Below, one piece after another: positions 38,130-48,667 of a stretch of DNA of 64,000 nucleotides. Both the position numbers and the translations under genes were made by a program. The stretch is from Salminus brasiliensis (Eukaryota > Chordata > Actinopteri > Characiformes > Bryconidae). Each line of letters begins with the position of its first letter. The first letter of the stretch is position 1. The stretch covers positions 9,780,526 through 9,844,525 of the forward strand of contig NC_132881.1 of the NCBI RefSeq assembly GCF_030463535.1, written 5' to 3'. Below the pieces are notes generated by a model. That model had not been told where the DNA came from. It did no database searches and saw only the letters and a program-made list of their open reading frames with translations.

Positions 38130-38560
38130 AAATTTCACAGCTTAAAATACTATCCGTCACATTGTGAGGGATTAACCAGTAGTGTAGCCTTGAACACTGA
38201 CCGTTATTGGAAGCATTAAACCAGGTGTACTGTCTGGCATTGGGGTTTCCTGTCCTCCAACAGTCTGTCAGATTAGTATTGGAGACTAAATTATTGAAAA
38301 TATAATCAAAAAGATGATGCTGCCCTCTAGAGGGAAGACGGTCAACTGAGCCATCTGGAACTACATTAAAGTTTTCTTCTATAACAACCTGATCTGTCGA
38401 GTATTTTACCTTCCATTACTTTATCTTCCTACAAAGGTCTGCTTCAAATATTTGGTTAATCGCAATACTGTTAATCGCATATACACAAACTAAAATGAAT
38501 TTTGCTCCATCAGTATTCACAACTACCAATGACTAATAACATCTGTATCACATACATGGT
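38130..38560 (-). pseudogene. L1-type LINE endonuclease fragment
   Basis: The minus strand reads through a recognisable apurinic-endonuclease segment: an ENFNVV element in place of the usual GDFN, DRLPSRG, LTDCWRTGNP, then YTWFNAS and CSRL. The order matches the C-terminal half of L1/Tx1-type LINE endonucleases. Only about 140 codons remain and no reverse transcriptase follows. Confidence 0.65.
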
Positions 38561-39185
38561 CCAATAAATCTACACTATGGTAGCTTGCTTTGACAAGTAA
38601 GTGAAACTCACCAGAACATGTGATCCATGTACAAACGGTCCGAGTTAGCACAAGAAATATGCGTGGTGACGTCAACAACTAATCGTCTATTAAATACTAA
38701 TGAACTAATTGGGTCGTTGATTTTTGTAGACTATGTCGATTAGCTGTTGCACCCCTACAGCAGATATTCTGTCTGGTTTGTTCTGTAAAGTAATGAAATA
38801 AAAACAGTAATATTACTAATATTAGAATCTAAACAGTTGGTAATTATGTGGAATATTATATGGAAATTATATAAACATCAGGGAAAATATGTAAAATTGG
38901 TATATTTGGAATTGTACAATAATATATGTTGTTTATATCCTGTAATATAACCTTATTTTCTACTACAGACTCACTCACTATAAGAGCTTATATGTAAATA
39001 TGTTTATTTGGAACAGATCGTGCATAATAGTGTAAAATAGTGTATATGTTTATATATTCTGTATTTGAATGTGAATATTGTATACTTGGTCACTACAAAA
39101 GATTTTTAAATATAAATATAAAAGACTATAAAAGATTTTAGGGAAGCACTCATTTGTTAGCCTGATAATGTCTCTGTCTGTCTGT
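38561..39185. other. non-coding AT-rich interval
   Basis: No gene recognised. 39000-39190 resembles 32430-32640, including the phrase GCCTGATAATGTCTCTGTCT, as part of the old duplication. Confidence 0.45.
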
Positions 39186-39189
39186 CTCT

Positions 39190-39720
39190 CAGTAAAGGCT
39201 GAAGAGGCCATGGACCAGCACAGAGGTCCCTCCACCAGTGGAGCTTGTCTCGGACTGAGTCAGAAATAGTGGGTGGACTAACGGAAGTCTAAATCAAGTG
39301 TGATTCAGAACCTGATTTCTGAACATCTTCAGTTGAGTCATGTATGAATGCTGCTGATCTGTTTCTTAAACTGGTTGTTTTTGGAACTAAATCTACATCC
39401 ACAGAGGAGCTTTACTACCTCTGATCTAAAGGAGAAGTGTATTCAATGAGGGAGGAGCATAGTAATGAGGCCGCCCTGACCTGCAGACAAACGATTTCTC
39501 AAACCCTGAAACTAAAATATGAATATTTAATCATTATGTACATTTAAAAATATTTATCTAAATTTCATAAAAATATACCTCAGAAGATAAATGTACCATT
39601 TCTGTAGGAGATGTTCCCAAATAAATCTTGCTGTTGGTAAAACAACCATTGAGGAGCAGATTGTGGTACTCATCATCCATAAGGAGCTGAAGGTCTGGAC
39701 AGCGATGCCAAGGTTCCTAT
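39190..39720 (-). pseudogene. paralogous gene-fragment block 4
   Basis: Carries pieces shared with blocks 1 and 3: TTCAGAACCTGATTTCTGAAC, GAGGAGCTTTACTACCTCTG, an exon start (complement of GATTTCTCAAACCCTGAAAC at about 39490-39510), and a flank near 39575-39690 that matches 35265-35360. No open frame of note. Confidence 0.5.
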
Positions 39721-40109
39721 TTTCCTGTTATTTAAACAATTATTTTTTAAACCAGATATGAACCAATTATGGTTGCCTGGTGGATTTGATTGCATTCTGC
39801 GACAACAGCTTTAGTGAGGTCAGTATATTGGTTGATCACCCCACCTAATCATCCCCAACTCTCCAACCCATCTCTAAAATTTTGTATGGAGCACCATCCA
39901 TCATTTCAGAAAACACAGTTCCACTGCTCCACAGCTCAATCTAACCTACAGGGGCTAGACAAGCTGTGTGTGTGTGCATTTGCACATCTGTGTCAGCAAT
40001 GGGTGCAACATAAAGTAGCTGAAAGCATTGTTTAGAAAGGTTGTCCACAAATATTTGGACTTATTGTGTAAGTTAAGTGAAACGCTTGGTAGGTTTGAAA
40101 GTAGGTTAC

Positions 40110-40482
40110 TCTCAGACAACCCTGAAAAAAGTGCAGTGGTTGAATGTTCTTCACCTCAGGCATCAGCTCTCCACTGGTGTCCAGTTCAATATGGAGGGTG
40201 AAGCTTGTTCCGGTGGCCTCAGTGATACAGACCAGAACTTCCACACTCTGTTGGACAGCGGATCTCCTCCCATAGACACTGCTTGATTTACCAGCCTAGG
40301 ACCAGAGGACCGGAAAGTGATCCATACTGAGGCCATGGAACAGCAGGGATGTCTCTCCACCAATGAAGCTCGTCTCTGGGACTGAATCAGGAGCAGTGGG
40401 TGTTCTGAAGGCAGTCTGAATCAAGAAGCACAACAAGAAGATTCAGAACCTGATTTCTGAACATCTTCAGTTGAGTCATGTA
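40110..40482 (-). pseudogene. paralogous gene-fragment block 5 (terminal-exon type)
   Basis: On the minus strand the acceptor region (complement of CTGAATCAAGAAGCACAAC) precedes sequence matching the 22299 exon. Two short open stretches in different frames (40163-40363 and 40032-40244) include MEVLVCITEATGTSFTLHIE, close to the 22.5-kb copy. Frame changes make it non-coding. Neighbouring text immediately to the right belongs to another transposon. Confidence 0.55.
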
Positions 40483-40670
40483 CAGGTGCTGGTCATAAAA
40501 TTAGAATATTTTGAAAAAGATGATTTATTTCAATTCCATTCAAAAAGGTAAACTTGTATATTATATTAATTCATTACACACAGACTGATATATTTCAAGT
40601 GTTTATTTATTTTAATTTTGATGGTTATAACTGACAACTAATGAAACCCCAAATTCAATATTTATATTAT
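40483..40670 (+). mobile_element. Tc1/mariner-type terminal remnant
   Basis: Starts TACAGGTGCTGGTCATAAAA and continues TTAGAATATTTTGAAAAAG, then AATTTTGATGGTTATAAC. I recall this as the terminus of a widespread fish DNA-transposon family. The rest of the element is missing. The junction sits exactly at the edge of block 5. Confidence 0.55.
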
Positions 40671-41870
40671 ATCTATCAATATATATATAATATTGCCGTT
40701 AAGTAAATTCTACTCAGCTAATTTTATTATTAAAGCAACATTTGTGTTACATACAATTAATAAAAACATTAAAAAACTCGATTTGATTTTAAACTACATA
40801 TATTCTTATTTTATTATGTGTTGGTAACTTTTAATTATTTAGTAAATATTAATGAACCCCAGTCCCACTTTTTACAGTGCATTGCTTCTTAGTAAGTCCG
40901 CTTCATGTCCACATCAGAAACAACTGAGTTTCCATTTAGTCTAGAAGGACAAGACTTTACTCTATGAGGCCAAAACTTTGTCATAAGCCTAGACTGATGA
41001 TTCCCAACTCCACTCATTGAAGCAACACTCCACTCATTGAAGCAACCCTCCCTGCTTACTTTCCAGCTCTCTTTGCTTTAGCACAGCTGATCCAACTCAT
41101 CAATGGTTTGAGGAGCAGCTGATCAGTCTGATCAGTTCTGCTAATGGAGAGAGAATGGATTTCTGATCACTGAACTGATGAGCTCAGTTAACTCATTACT
41201 GCCAGTGTACAACCTATAGAACAAAGCCCTTATTTAATGAACAGGGACATGTCCAGGACTTCTCAGTAATGATCCTCTATAGTTTCTATAATTAATAAAA
41301 AGAAATCATTATTCACAGGACCCACAGCATACCTGCATCACAAGTACATGTTCAAATCTATACATGCACCACAGTTTAGCCTCACAAAAACTGGTACAGA
41401 CATCCTGATGAAATTTGAGATCTGGAACTTCTTAGTGTGGCAGACCAAGCTAAGCTGCAGTTGTTCTACAGGATATTATCAGAGTTATTCACTGACATAT
41501 TTCTCAGGGCAGTCCAAAATGCCTATGAGAGCCGGCTTCTCCTCATTCATGGCTGCTGCTTTGTTCACCTTCAGCAGTTTTTAGGACCAGACCATTAAGT
41601 AGTCTGATAAAAGAGCGGAAAAGGTCTGTGCTGATGACTCTTTTTAACCGTGTCCTAATCTGAGGAGACAAGGACAGACATTAAATAATAGCTACATACA
41701 GCACACTTGAATAGAATATATACAGTAAATCTGACATTTACATTTACATCTGACTTGTGTGACTGGTTAGCTGTCTCTCAGTGACCAGAGCTGACCATCT
41801 CTCGAGGATCTCCTTTTGGGTTCCTTTGTATGTTGTACAAATTCCACATGAGATTAAGATAAGCGAGTGC
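40671..41870. other. non-coding interval
   Basis: AT-rich to mixed sequence. A short direct duplication of CACTCCACTCATTGAAGCAA lies near 41014-41044. No gene, fold or transposon was recognised. Confidence 0.45.
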
Positions 41871-41873
41871 AGA

Positions 41874-44178
41874 TCATTTAATTCCTGCAGTATTTTCAAG
41901 CCTGTCAAGCAGAATGGCATGATCTACGGTGTCAAAGGCAGCACTAAGGTCAAGCAGCACAAGAATAGTAGTGCAGCCTCTATCAAATGAAACGAGGAGG
42001 TCATTTGTGGCTCTTAGTAACGCTGTTTCAGTGCTGTGGTTGGGTCTAAATCCAGACTGAAAGACCTTGTAAATGCTACTGTTGTGCACAGCAGCAGAAA
42101 CACTGCTTTTTCTAGGACCTTGGCTATGAAGGGGAGATTTGAGATTGGTGTATAATTACCAAGCTCATTGGGGTCAAGGTTAGGTTTTTTGAGAACAGGT
42201 TTGATAATTGCTGAATTAAGGGATTTAGGTATGTAGCCAATGTTGAGGGAAGAGTTAACTATAGCCAGTACTGGTTGTATAACCCTAGGCAGAACCTGTT
42301 TAAACAACTGTGTTGGAACAGGATCTAGTAAACAGGAGGATGACTTTAATAGGCTATTCAGAGTATTCAGAGTGTGCATTAAAGCTGGTGCACCATTCAT
42401 CAACATTCACTGCAGTGGTCAGGGACTGACTATGAATTTTTAATGTTTTCAATTTTATCCTGCTAATGTCAGCAGGAATGGCTGAGTTAGTTTGTCTGTG
42501 ACTGCTGGTGAGTTTATTCACAGTATTAAAAAGGAATCTGGGGATATTTTTGTTATTGTCTATTAGTGATGCGATTTATGAGGATTTGGCTTTAATTAAA
42601 GCTTTTTTGTATTCCGCATGACTATGATGCCATTCAAGCCGTAGAGAGTACGCATATGGTCATTACACCAAGGCGCTAGCTTTCTCTCCCTAATTTGTTT
42701 GATCTTAATTGACGCAACATTGTCAAGATTAGAGCGGAGACAGACAGCAGATCATCTGGTTCATGCTCAAGTTCTATATGATGAGATGGGCTGGAGATGG
42801 TTAAATCTGGAAGGTTATTAATGAATACACTAGCTGTAGACATTGTTATGGTACGTTTGCTCATAAAGCGAGGCATCAGGTGGATATCCTGGTTTAAGAC
42901 TACAAACATGATTAGGTAATGGTCAGAAATGGAGTCAGGCTGAGAAATGCTTACTACATGTTCTGTTTCAATATGCAGGGTCAGAACTAGGTCTAGTGTA
43001 TGGTTGGACCTATATCTAGGAGTTGGACCTATAACATTTTGAATGAATCCCAAAGCATCTAAGATTGATTTAAATCTAATTCTAAGGGGGTCCTAAGGAC
43101 TCTTTTCAAAGTGAATACTGAAATCTCAAACAATAAAAGCCTTATCAGTTGTGGTGGAAATCTGTCAGAGAGTGATGAAGCAGACAAGGGAATATGCATT
43201 GAGTAGCAAGTTTAATGAATCTGCACGCAGCTCGTGACCACGATACAGACTGCCTCAATGGTATTCAACATACATACTTATAGGAATATCCCCCACCCAC
43301 CCTCACATGTTGCATACGCATCCTGAAGTCATGACTTACGACACCTGGCACCTCCTAAGAAGGAGTGTATGTAATTAACACTAGTGGTGTGTGACCTCTG
43401 GCACACTTTTCTGCCTATTGTTGATAGATTTAAGACACTGTGCCCCTGAGTGTGAGGGTGAGTAAGGGGACAACATGATTAACTGCTCTGTTTCAGCTAA
43501 TGCTTACCCATATATTTCTTATCTGGCCTCGGCTGGCGCCAGACATAGTATCAGAATGTACTGTACAACTGTGCAGTAGATTATATAGAACAGAACATGA
43601 TTTACGAATACAAAATATTAAGGGGATACAAGATTAAATGGATACATTATGAATCAGCATGATTACAATATTTTTCATGACACAGTAGAGACAGCTACTT
43701 CTGAAAAGAAGTCAGCAATTTCACTAACAAGATCTGTATAAGGTCCAGGAGGACGATAGACTGTAATAAGCAGGAAAGAGAGCTGCTTTTTAGAAGCCGG
43801 AGAAAAGCCTGCCACTTTAAGAATAAGCACTTCAAACGATTTAGCTTCATAACCTGAGTTTAGGATTATGCCTAGAACTGAATCATAGATTGTGGCAACG
43901 CCGCCACCACGACCACACCTGAGTGGATAACTGCAGTAGTTAAAGCCTGGGGGAGTTGATTCATTCACAGCAATAATTCATTAGGTTTAACCCACGGTTC
44001 ACAGAGACACAGTGAACTGAGGAGGTTTACAGTTAGAATTTCATTGACAATGACGGCTTTACGTGTTAGAGACCGTACGTTTAACAGCCCAAACTTAACG
44101 CAGGAGTTGCTAGTACTCGGACATCACGAAGCGCTGTTGATTCTGATTGGGTTGTTAAAATTGATTTTTGAACGTCTA
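41874..44178 (-). pseudogene. jockey/L2-type LINE, decayed
   Basis: On the minus strand from about 44178 downwards an endonuclease domain can be followed (LLNVRSLTRKAVIVNEIL at about 44100-44050, GRGGGVATIY and LITVYRPPGPYTDL at 43675-43968, then YRSNHTLDLVL and ISDHYLIMFV at 42676-43053). The reverse transcriptase then starts (LLDPVPTQLFKQVLP, NYTPISNLPFIAKVLEKAV at 42014-42406; GFRPNHSTETAL and VLLDLSAAFDTVDHA at 41874-42089). It stops after RT motif A, so the YADD-bearing half and 3' end are absent, and it is frameshifted throughout. A solo LTR interrupts it at 43150-43682. Confidence 0.88.
43150..43682 (-). mobile_element. solo LTR with 4-bp target duplication
   Basis: On the minus strand it starts TGTCATGAAAAATATTG and ends TTCCACCACA. 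It carries a TATAAGTATG element (near plus 43270-43280) and ATTAAACTTGC just before the 3' part, as in retroviral LTRs. CAGT flanks both sides (43146-43149 and 43683-43686), and removing the insert rejoins the LINE. A single LTR without internal genes is the usual product of recombination between the two LTRs of a provirus. Its sequence differs from the LTR at 14881. Confidence 0.8.
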
Positions 44179-44301
44179 TGATTATCTGCAAGACTAAGCA
44201 CACACCAAAGCTCTGCATACTGTTAGTCATAGTCTGACGCCAATAAAAAAGGGTTGATTTACTCATTGTAGCAGTTACTGATTAAAGATTACCCAAGGAA
44301 A

Positions 44302-44375
44302 ATGCACTGCTGGGATTCAAACCCAGGATCTCCTGTGTACTAGACAGGCACTACAACCAACTAAGCCACTGCGCC
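44302..44375 (-). pseudogene. tRNA-Thr(AGT)-like, degenerate
   Basis: The anticodon loop still reads AGT. The acceptor stem has mismatches at pairs 1 and 6, and the T-loop has TTTGAAT in place of TTCGAAT, so the universally kept C56 is lost. A TTTT terminator follows directly. Confidence 0.75.
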
Positions 44376-44872
44376 CTACCTGAAAGGTAATCTATATCAA
44401 TACAATATAGCTTCAGGCAAATTCAAAAACATTCTCTTGCATACAAACTTCACACAGACAGAAAAAACAACTTCCCTGAATAGGAACCTCTGCATTTTCC
44501 AGAAACAAAAAACATCACATGTACATATACATGTACAGAGTAGGAGACCTGGTCACACAGAATGTACACACAAAAGCTTAGCATCTTTTGTTTAGCCTTT
44601 AGGTTCCATTTAAACATCTTTTAATGGATCAGCAAACATCATTCTGATTCAGAAAAGGCTAAAATCCAACATTTCAAACTGCTTCATCTCACTTTTTCAC
44701 AAATACATGCAGAATCTTTTGCAGTACAAATATGTTCCAATACCCCAACATCAAACAGAATATTTCTGAAAGTTTGAAATTGCAATTAATTAGGTAAAAA
44801 GACTAGAGAAAATCTTGTAAATAAAAGTACAAAAAGGTTGTAGGCAGGGCTATAAAGAAGAGGAAACACTCC

Positions 44873-44962
44873 TGACTCTGGTGGGACTCGAACCCGCAAC
44901 CGTTGCATTGCTTCAACTATGCATCTAGAAGTCCAATGCGCTATCCATTGCGCCACAGAGGC
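44873..44962 (-). tRNA. tRNA-Arg(TCT) with intron
   Basis: Complement reads GTGGCGCAATGGATAGCGC (D arm), TTGGACTTCTA (anticodon TCT), a roughly 17-nt intron, then GGTTGCGGGTTCGAGTCCC. One mismatch in the acceptor stem and one in the anticodon stem make it a weaker candidate than 62082-62171. No T run directly follows. Confidence 0.6.
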
Positions 44963-45198
44963 CAGGTGAAGAAACAGGTTCCTTGGCCAACCTTCCTATA
45001 AAATAACAGTAGTGCTGCTAATATTTGAGGCAAATAATGAATTTACTATGCATATGTAAATCCCAGTGGTCTGATGATTATCTGCAAGTCTAAGCACACA
45101 CCAAAGCTCTGCATACTGTTAGTCATAGTCTGACTCCAATAAAAAAAGGGTTGATTTACTCATTGTAGCAGTTACTGATTAAAGATTACCCAAGGAAA

Positions 45199-45272
45199 AG
45201 GCACCGCTGGGATTCGAACCCAGGATCTCCTGTTTAATAGACAAGAGCTATAACCACCTAAGCCACGGCACC
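45199..45272 (-). tRNA. tRNA-Thr body with anticodon ATT
   Basis: The acceptor stem (GGTGCCG/CGGTGCC), D arm and T arm (GGGTTCGAATCCC) are sound. The anticodon loop, however, reads CTATTAA where all sister copies read CTAGTAA. The anticodon is therefore ATT, which would read Asn codons, in a threonine tRNA body. The anticodon stem still pairs (one G-U). TTTT follows. Confidence 0.75.
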
Positions 45273-45795
45273 CTACCTGACTGGTTTTCTATATCAATAC
45301 AATATAGCTTCAGGCAAACTCAAAAACATTCTCTTGCATACAAACTTCACACAGACAGCAAAAACAACTTCCCTGATTAGGAACCTCTGCATTTTCCAGA
45401 AACAAATAACATCAACTCTGAAAGCTTGTCTCAATTGCTTAAACCTATCATATACATGTACAGAGTACTAGACCTTGTCACGCAGAATGTACACACAAAA
45501 CTTAGCATCTTTTGTTTACCCTTCAGGTTCCGTTTAAACATCTTTTAATGGATCAGTAAACATCATTCTGATTCAGAAAAGGCTAAAATCCAACATTTCA
45601 AACTGCTTTATCTCACTTTTCACCAATACATGCAGAATCTTCTGCAGCACAAATATGTTCCAATACCCCAACATCAAACAGAATATTTCTGAAAGTTTGA
45701 AATTGCTATTAATTAGGTAAAAAGACTAGAGAAAATCTTGCAAATAAAACTACAAAAAGGTAGTAGACAGGGCTATAAAGAAGAGGAAACACTCC

Positions 45796-45885
45796 TGACT
45801 CTGGTGGGACTCAAACCCACAACCTTTGAATTGCTCCAGCCACTCATCTAGAATTCCTATGCGCTATCCATTGCACCACAGATTC
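45796..45885 (-). pseudogene. tRNA-Arg(TCT)-like, degenerate
   Basis: Acceptor GAATCTG no longer pairs with CAGAGTC, the anticodon stem is altered (TAGGAATTCTA) and the T-loop reads TTTGAGT. Confidence 0.75.
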
Positions 45886-46121
45886 CAGGTGAAGAAACTG
45901 GTTCCTTGGCCAACCTTCCTATAAAATAACAGTAGTGCTGCTAATATTTGAGGCAAACAATGAATTTACTATGCATATGTAAATCCCAGTGGTCTGATGA
46001 TTATCTGCAAGTCTAAGCACACACCAAAGCTCTGCATACTGTTAGTCATAGTCTGACGCCAATAAAAAAAGGGTTGATTTACTCATTGTAGCAGTTACTG
46101 ATTAAAGATTACCCAAGGTAA

Positions 46122-46195
46122 AGGCACTGCTGGGATTCGAACCCAGGATTTCCTGTTTACTAGACAGGAGCTATAACCAACTAAGCCGCAGCGCC
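46122..46195 (-). tRNA. tRNA-Thr(AGT)
   Basis: Acceptor GGCGCTG/CAGTGCC pairs fully with one G-U. Anticodon AGT and T arm GGGTTCGAATCCC are intact. The downstream run is only TTT (CCTTTACC), weaker than the TTTT of sister copies; a longer T run lies about 60 nt on. Confidence 0.75.
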
Positions 46196-46718
46196 CTACC
46201 TGACGGGTCTTCTATATCAATACAATATAGCTTCAGGCAAACTCAAAAACATTCTCTTGCATACAAACTTCACACAGACAGCAAAAACAATTTCCCTGAT
46301 TAGGAACCTCTGCATTTTCCAGAAACAAATAACATCAACTCTGAAAGCTTGTCTCAATTGCTTAAACCTATCATATACATGTACAGAGTACTAGACCTTG
46401 TCACACAGAATGTACACACAAAACTTAGAATCTTTTGTTTACCCTTCAGGTTCCGTTTAAACATCTTTTAATGCATCAGTAAACATCATTCTGATTCAGA
46501 AAAGGCTAAAATCCAACATTTCAAACTGCTTCATCTCACTTTTCACAAATACATGCAGAATCTTCTGCAGCACAAATATGTTCCAATACCCCAACATCAA
46601 ACAGAATATTTCTTAAAGTTTGAAATTGCTATTAATTAGGTAAAAAGACTAGAGAAAATCTTGCAAATAAAAGTACAAAAAGGTAGTAGACAGAGCTATA
46701 AAGAAGAGGAAACACTCT

Positions 46719-46808
46719 CGACTCTGGTGGGACTCGAACCCACAACCTTTGAATTGCTGCAGCTATTTATCTAGACGTCCAATGCGCTGTACACTGCTAC
46801 ACACAGCC
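46719..46808 (-). pseudogene. tRNA-Arg(TCT)-like, degenerate
   Basis: The acceptor has a G-G clash, the D arm is scrambled (TGTAGCAGTGTACAGC), and the base before the anticodon is G instead of the invariant T. Confidence 0.75.
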
Positions 46809-47045
46809 CAGGTGAAGAAACTGGTTCCTTGGCCAACCTTCCTATAAAATAACAGTAGTGCTGCTAATATTTGAGGCAAATAATGAATTTACTATGCATA
46901 TGTAAATCCCAGTGGTCTGATGATTATCTGCAAGTCTAAGCACACACCAAAGCTCTGCATACTGTTAGTCATAGTCTGACGCCAATAAAAAAAAGGGTTG
47001 ATTTACTCATTGTAGCAGTTACTGATTAAAGATTACCCAAGGACG

Positions 47046-47119
47046 AGGCACCGCTGGGATTCGAACCCAGGATCTCCTGTTTACTAGACAGGCGCTATAA
47101 CCAACTAAGCCACGGCACC
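47046..47119 (-). tRNA. tRNA-Thr(AGT), intact body
   Basis: All stems pair, the anticodon is AGT and the T arm is GGGTTCGAATCCC. Directly downstream the usual TTTT is replaced by TCGTCC, so termination would depend on the T8 run about 60 nt further. This is the last tRNA before the Maverick junction. Confidence 0.82.
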
Positions 47120-47258
47120 CTACCTGACTGGTTTTCTATATCAACACAATATAGCTTCAGGCAAACTCAAAAACATTCTCTTGCATACAAACTTCACACA
47201 GACAGCAAAAACAACTTCCCTGATTAGGAACCTCTGCATTTTCCAGAAACAAATAACA

Positions 47259-47771
47259 GAGAGAGATATAGGGGGCACTTTTCATCAAACTAATTTTGAC
47301 AGGTCGTCTCGACCAATCAGATCGTGCCACGTCATCAAACCACGCCCCCTGTACGTCCCTCCCTCAACCAATCAAAAGCCTGCATTTTCACCGGAAGTCC
47401 CGCCTTCTGGATATCCCGCCTTCCGGAAGTCCCACCTAATGTTTTGCCGTCCAATCGGGTAGCTGGGGCACTTTTCATCAAACGTATTTGACAGGTCCCT
47501 TCCGACAACCGTTATCAATTCTCACATACCAATGCTGTGCCCATGTGTATGTGTGTGCGTAATCATTGTATGTAATGGTGAGCCTAGCCGGGGTCAAAAG
47601 TTCCTAGTCCCCAGACCTTCAGTCAGACCCTGATTCATCAAACTTATCTGACAGGTCCCTTTCGACAACTGTTACTCATTTCCACTCCCCAAAACTGTGC
47701 CACGTGAGAGAGAGATAGAGAGATAGAGAAAGAGTTGATCAGAGATCTTTAGACTTTTATTTACGATTCAA
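47259..47771. other. left-end segment with three diverged internal repeats
   Basis: A TCATCAAAC..TGACAGGTC..TCGAC motif occurs three times, near 47283, 47476 and 47636, spaced 160-195 bp. Near 47391-47436 are repeated CCGGAAGTCCC(G/A)CC elements that look like Ets-type sites, and near 47705-47735 a GAGAGAGATAGAG tract. No coding frame of note. It may be the outer part of the Maverick terminus or promoter-rich DNA brought in by another event. Confidence 0.45.
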
Positions 47772-48120
47772 TCACGTATTACACGCAATGATTCGGTAAC
47801 ATCAATCAGGTGGCCGAGATACATACGATCGAGCAAATCAGAGTATGCAACGTCATAAGTCTCCACCTATTCATTCAATAGGCCCTGTAGGCCAAAGGAT
47901 TTAAAGGGTCAGTGTTTGTGCGGCGGTTAGGGTTAGAAGATAGCCGTAATAATCATGGCTTCTGTCACAGATACTCCCAAAAAGATGAAACTGACTCTGG
48001 CTAAAAGGCGATTGCGTTTGAAAGACACAGACACGATTTATGCGTGGCGTTTGTCTAACGGCTATTATTTCGGGTTCTATTATCATGAAGAAAATGATGC
48101 GATGATTTTGTACAGCGGGC
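47772..48120 (+). repeat. left terminal inverted repeat of the Maverick
   Basis: Matches the complement of about 59830-60202. The non-coding part (47772-47954) is nearly identical, except for an 18-nt stretch present only at the right (ATTTAAAAAAGGCGCCCA region). Similarity continues into the first coding codons on each side and then fades, so the repeat contains the promoter and start of a gene at both ends. Confidence 0.9.
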
Positions 48121-48497
48121 CGACATCAAGTTTTGCGGATGCCTCTGAACTTTTTTCCTTGTAACGCGATGAATGGCATACTTTCAAAAGACATTTTGGT
48201 TGTATGTATACTTATATTAAATTTAGATATTCGGATTGTAAAGAAGAATACGACGAGATTTTTAATCTAACGTGGAAACCTTGCAAGTCGCTGCGAACAT
48301 TCAGTCTTTGTCCGAAAAGGAGTGAAGAAAAGTTTGAAGTATGTCTCACCGTAATTTACATGATCAGATGTTGCGCATTTGAGGAAGAATCTAATGAGAG
48401 AGACTTTCAGATGGTCTTTAAATGGAAAGATTTTCAAAAGATGATTCTCGAATATTTTGCAAAAATTGACGGCACATTCAATATGGTAAAAACATAG
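47955..48497 (+). pseudogene. terminal Maverick gene, left copy
   Basis: Starts MASVTDTPKK, close to the right-end gene (60001), with LKDTDTI.AWRLS and YFGFY..END in both. The frame is open for 69 codons, is cut by an in-frame TAA (48162-48164), and then runs open again in the same frame to a TAG at 48495-48497. After about residue 85 the two copies hardly resemble each other. I recognise no domain. Being in the inverted repeat, it shares its upstream region with its partner, so the two were probably expressed alike. Confidence 0.75.
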
Positions 48498-48667
48498 AAA
48501 ACAAGAGCGACTTCAGAATCTTTTTTTTTAATTTATTTATTTTTTATTTTTTTTTATCATTATTTCTTTTTGGAATTTATTTTTGTAATAATAATTCTTT
48601 ACACGGTCACATATATACATATAAAATTGCATATTTCATTCCTTAAAAACACTTGAAGACAAAAACT
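48498..48667. other. AT-rich spacer
   Basis: A TTTATTTATTTTTTATTTTT tract around 48520-48570, then ATATATACATATAAAATTG, which could act as a TATA region for the spliced gene that follows. Nothing else seen. Confidence 0.4.

Larger units (their letters stand above)
44179..47258 (-). repeat. tRNA-Thr/tRNA-Arg tandem array, left part
   Basis: Period 923 bp (897 in the first unit). Each unit carries, on the minus strand, a tRNA-Thr-type and an intron-containing tRNA-Arg-type sequence about 597 bp apart, joined by conserved non-coding text such as TTTGAGGCAAATAATGAATT and TGATTCAGAAAAGGC. Spacer conservation is as high as that of the tRNAs, so whole units have been duplicated. The array stops at 47258, after AGAAACAAATAACA, where the Maverick region begins, and resumes at 60204. 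Confidence 0.92.
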
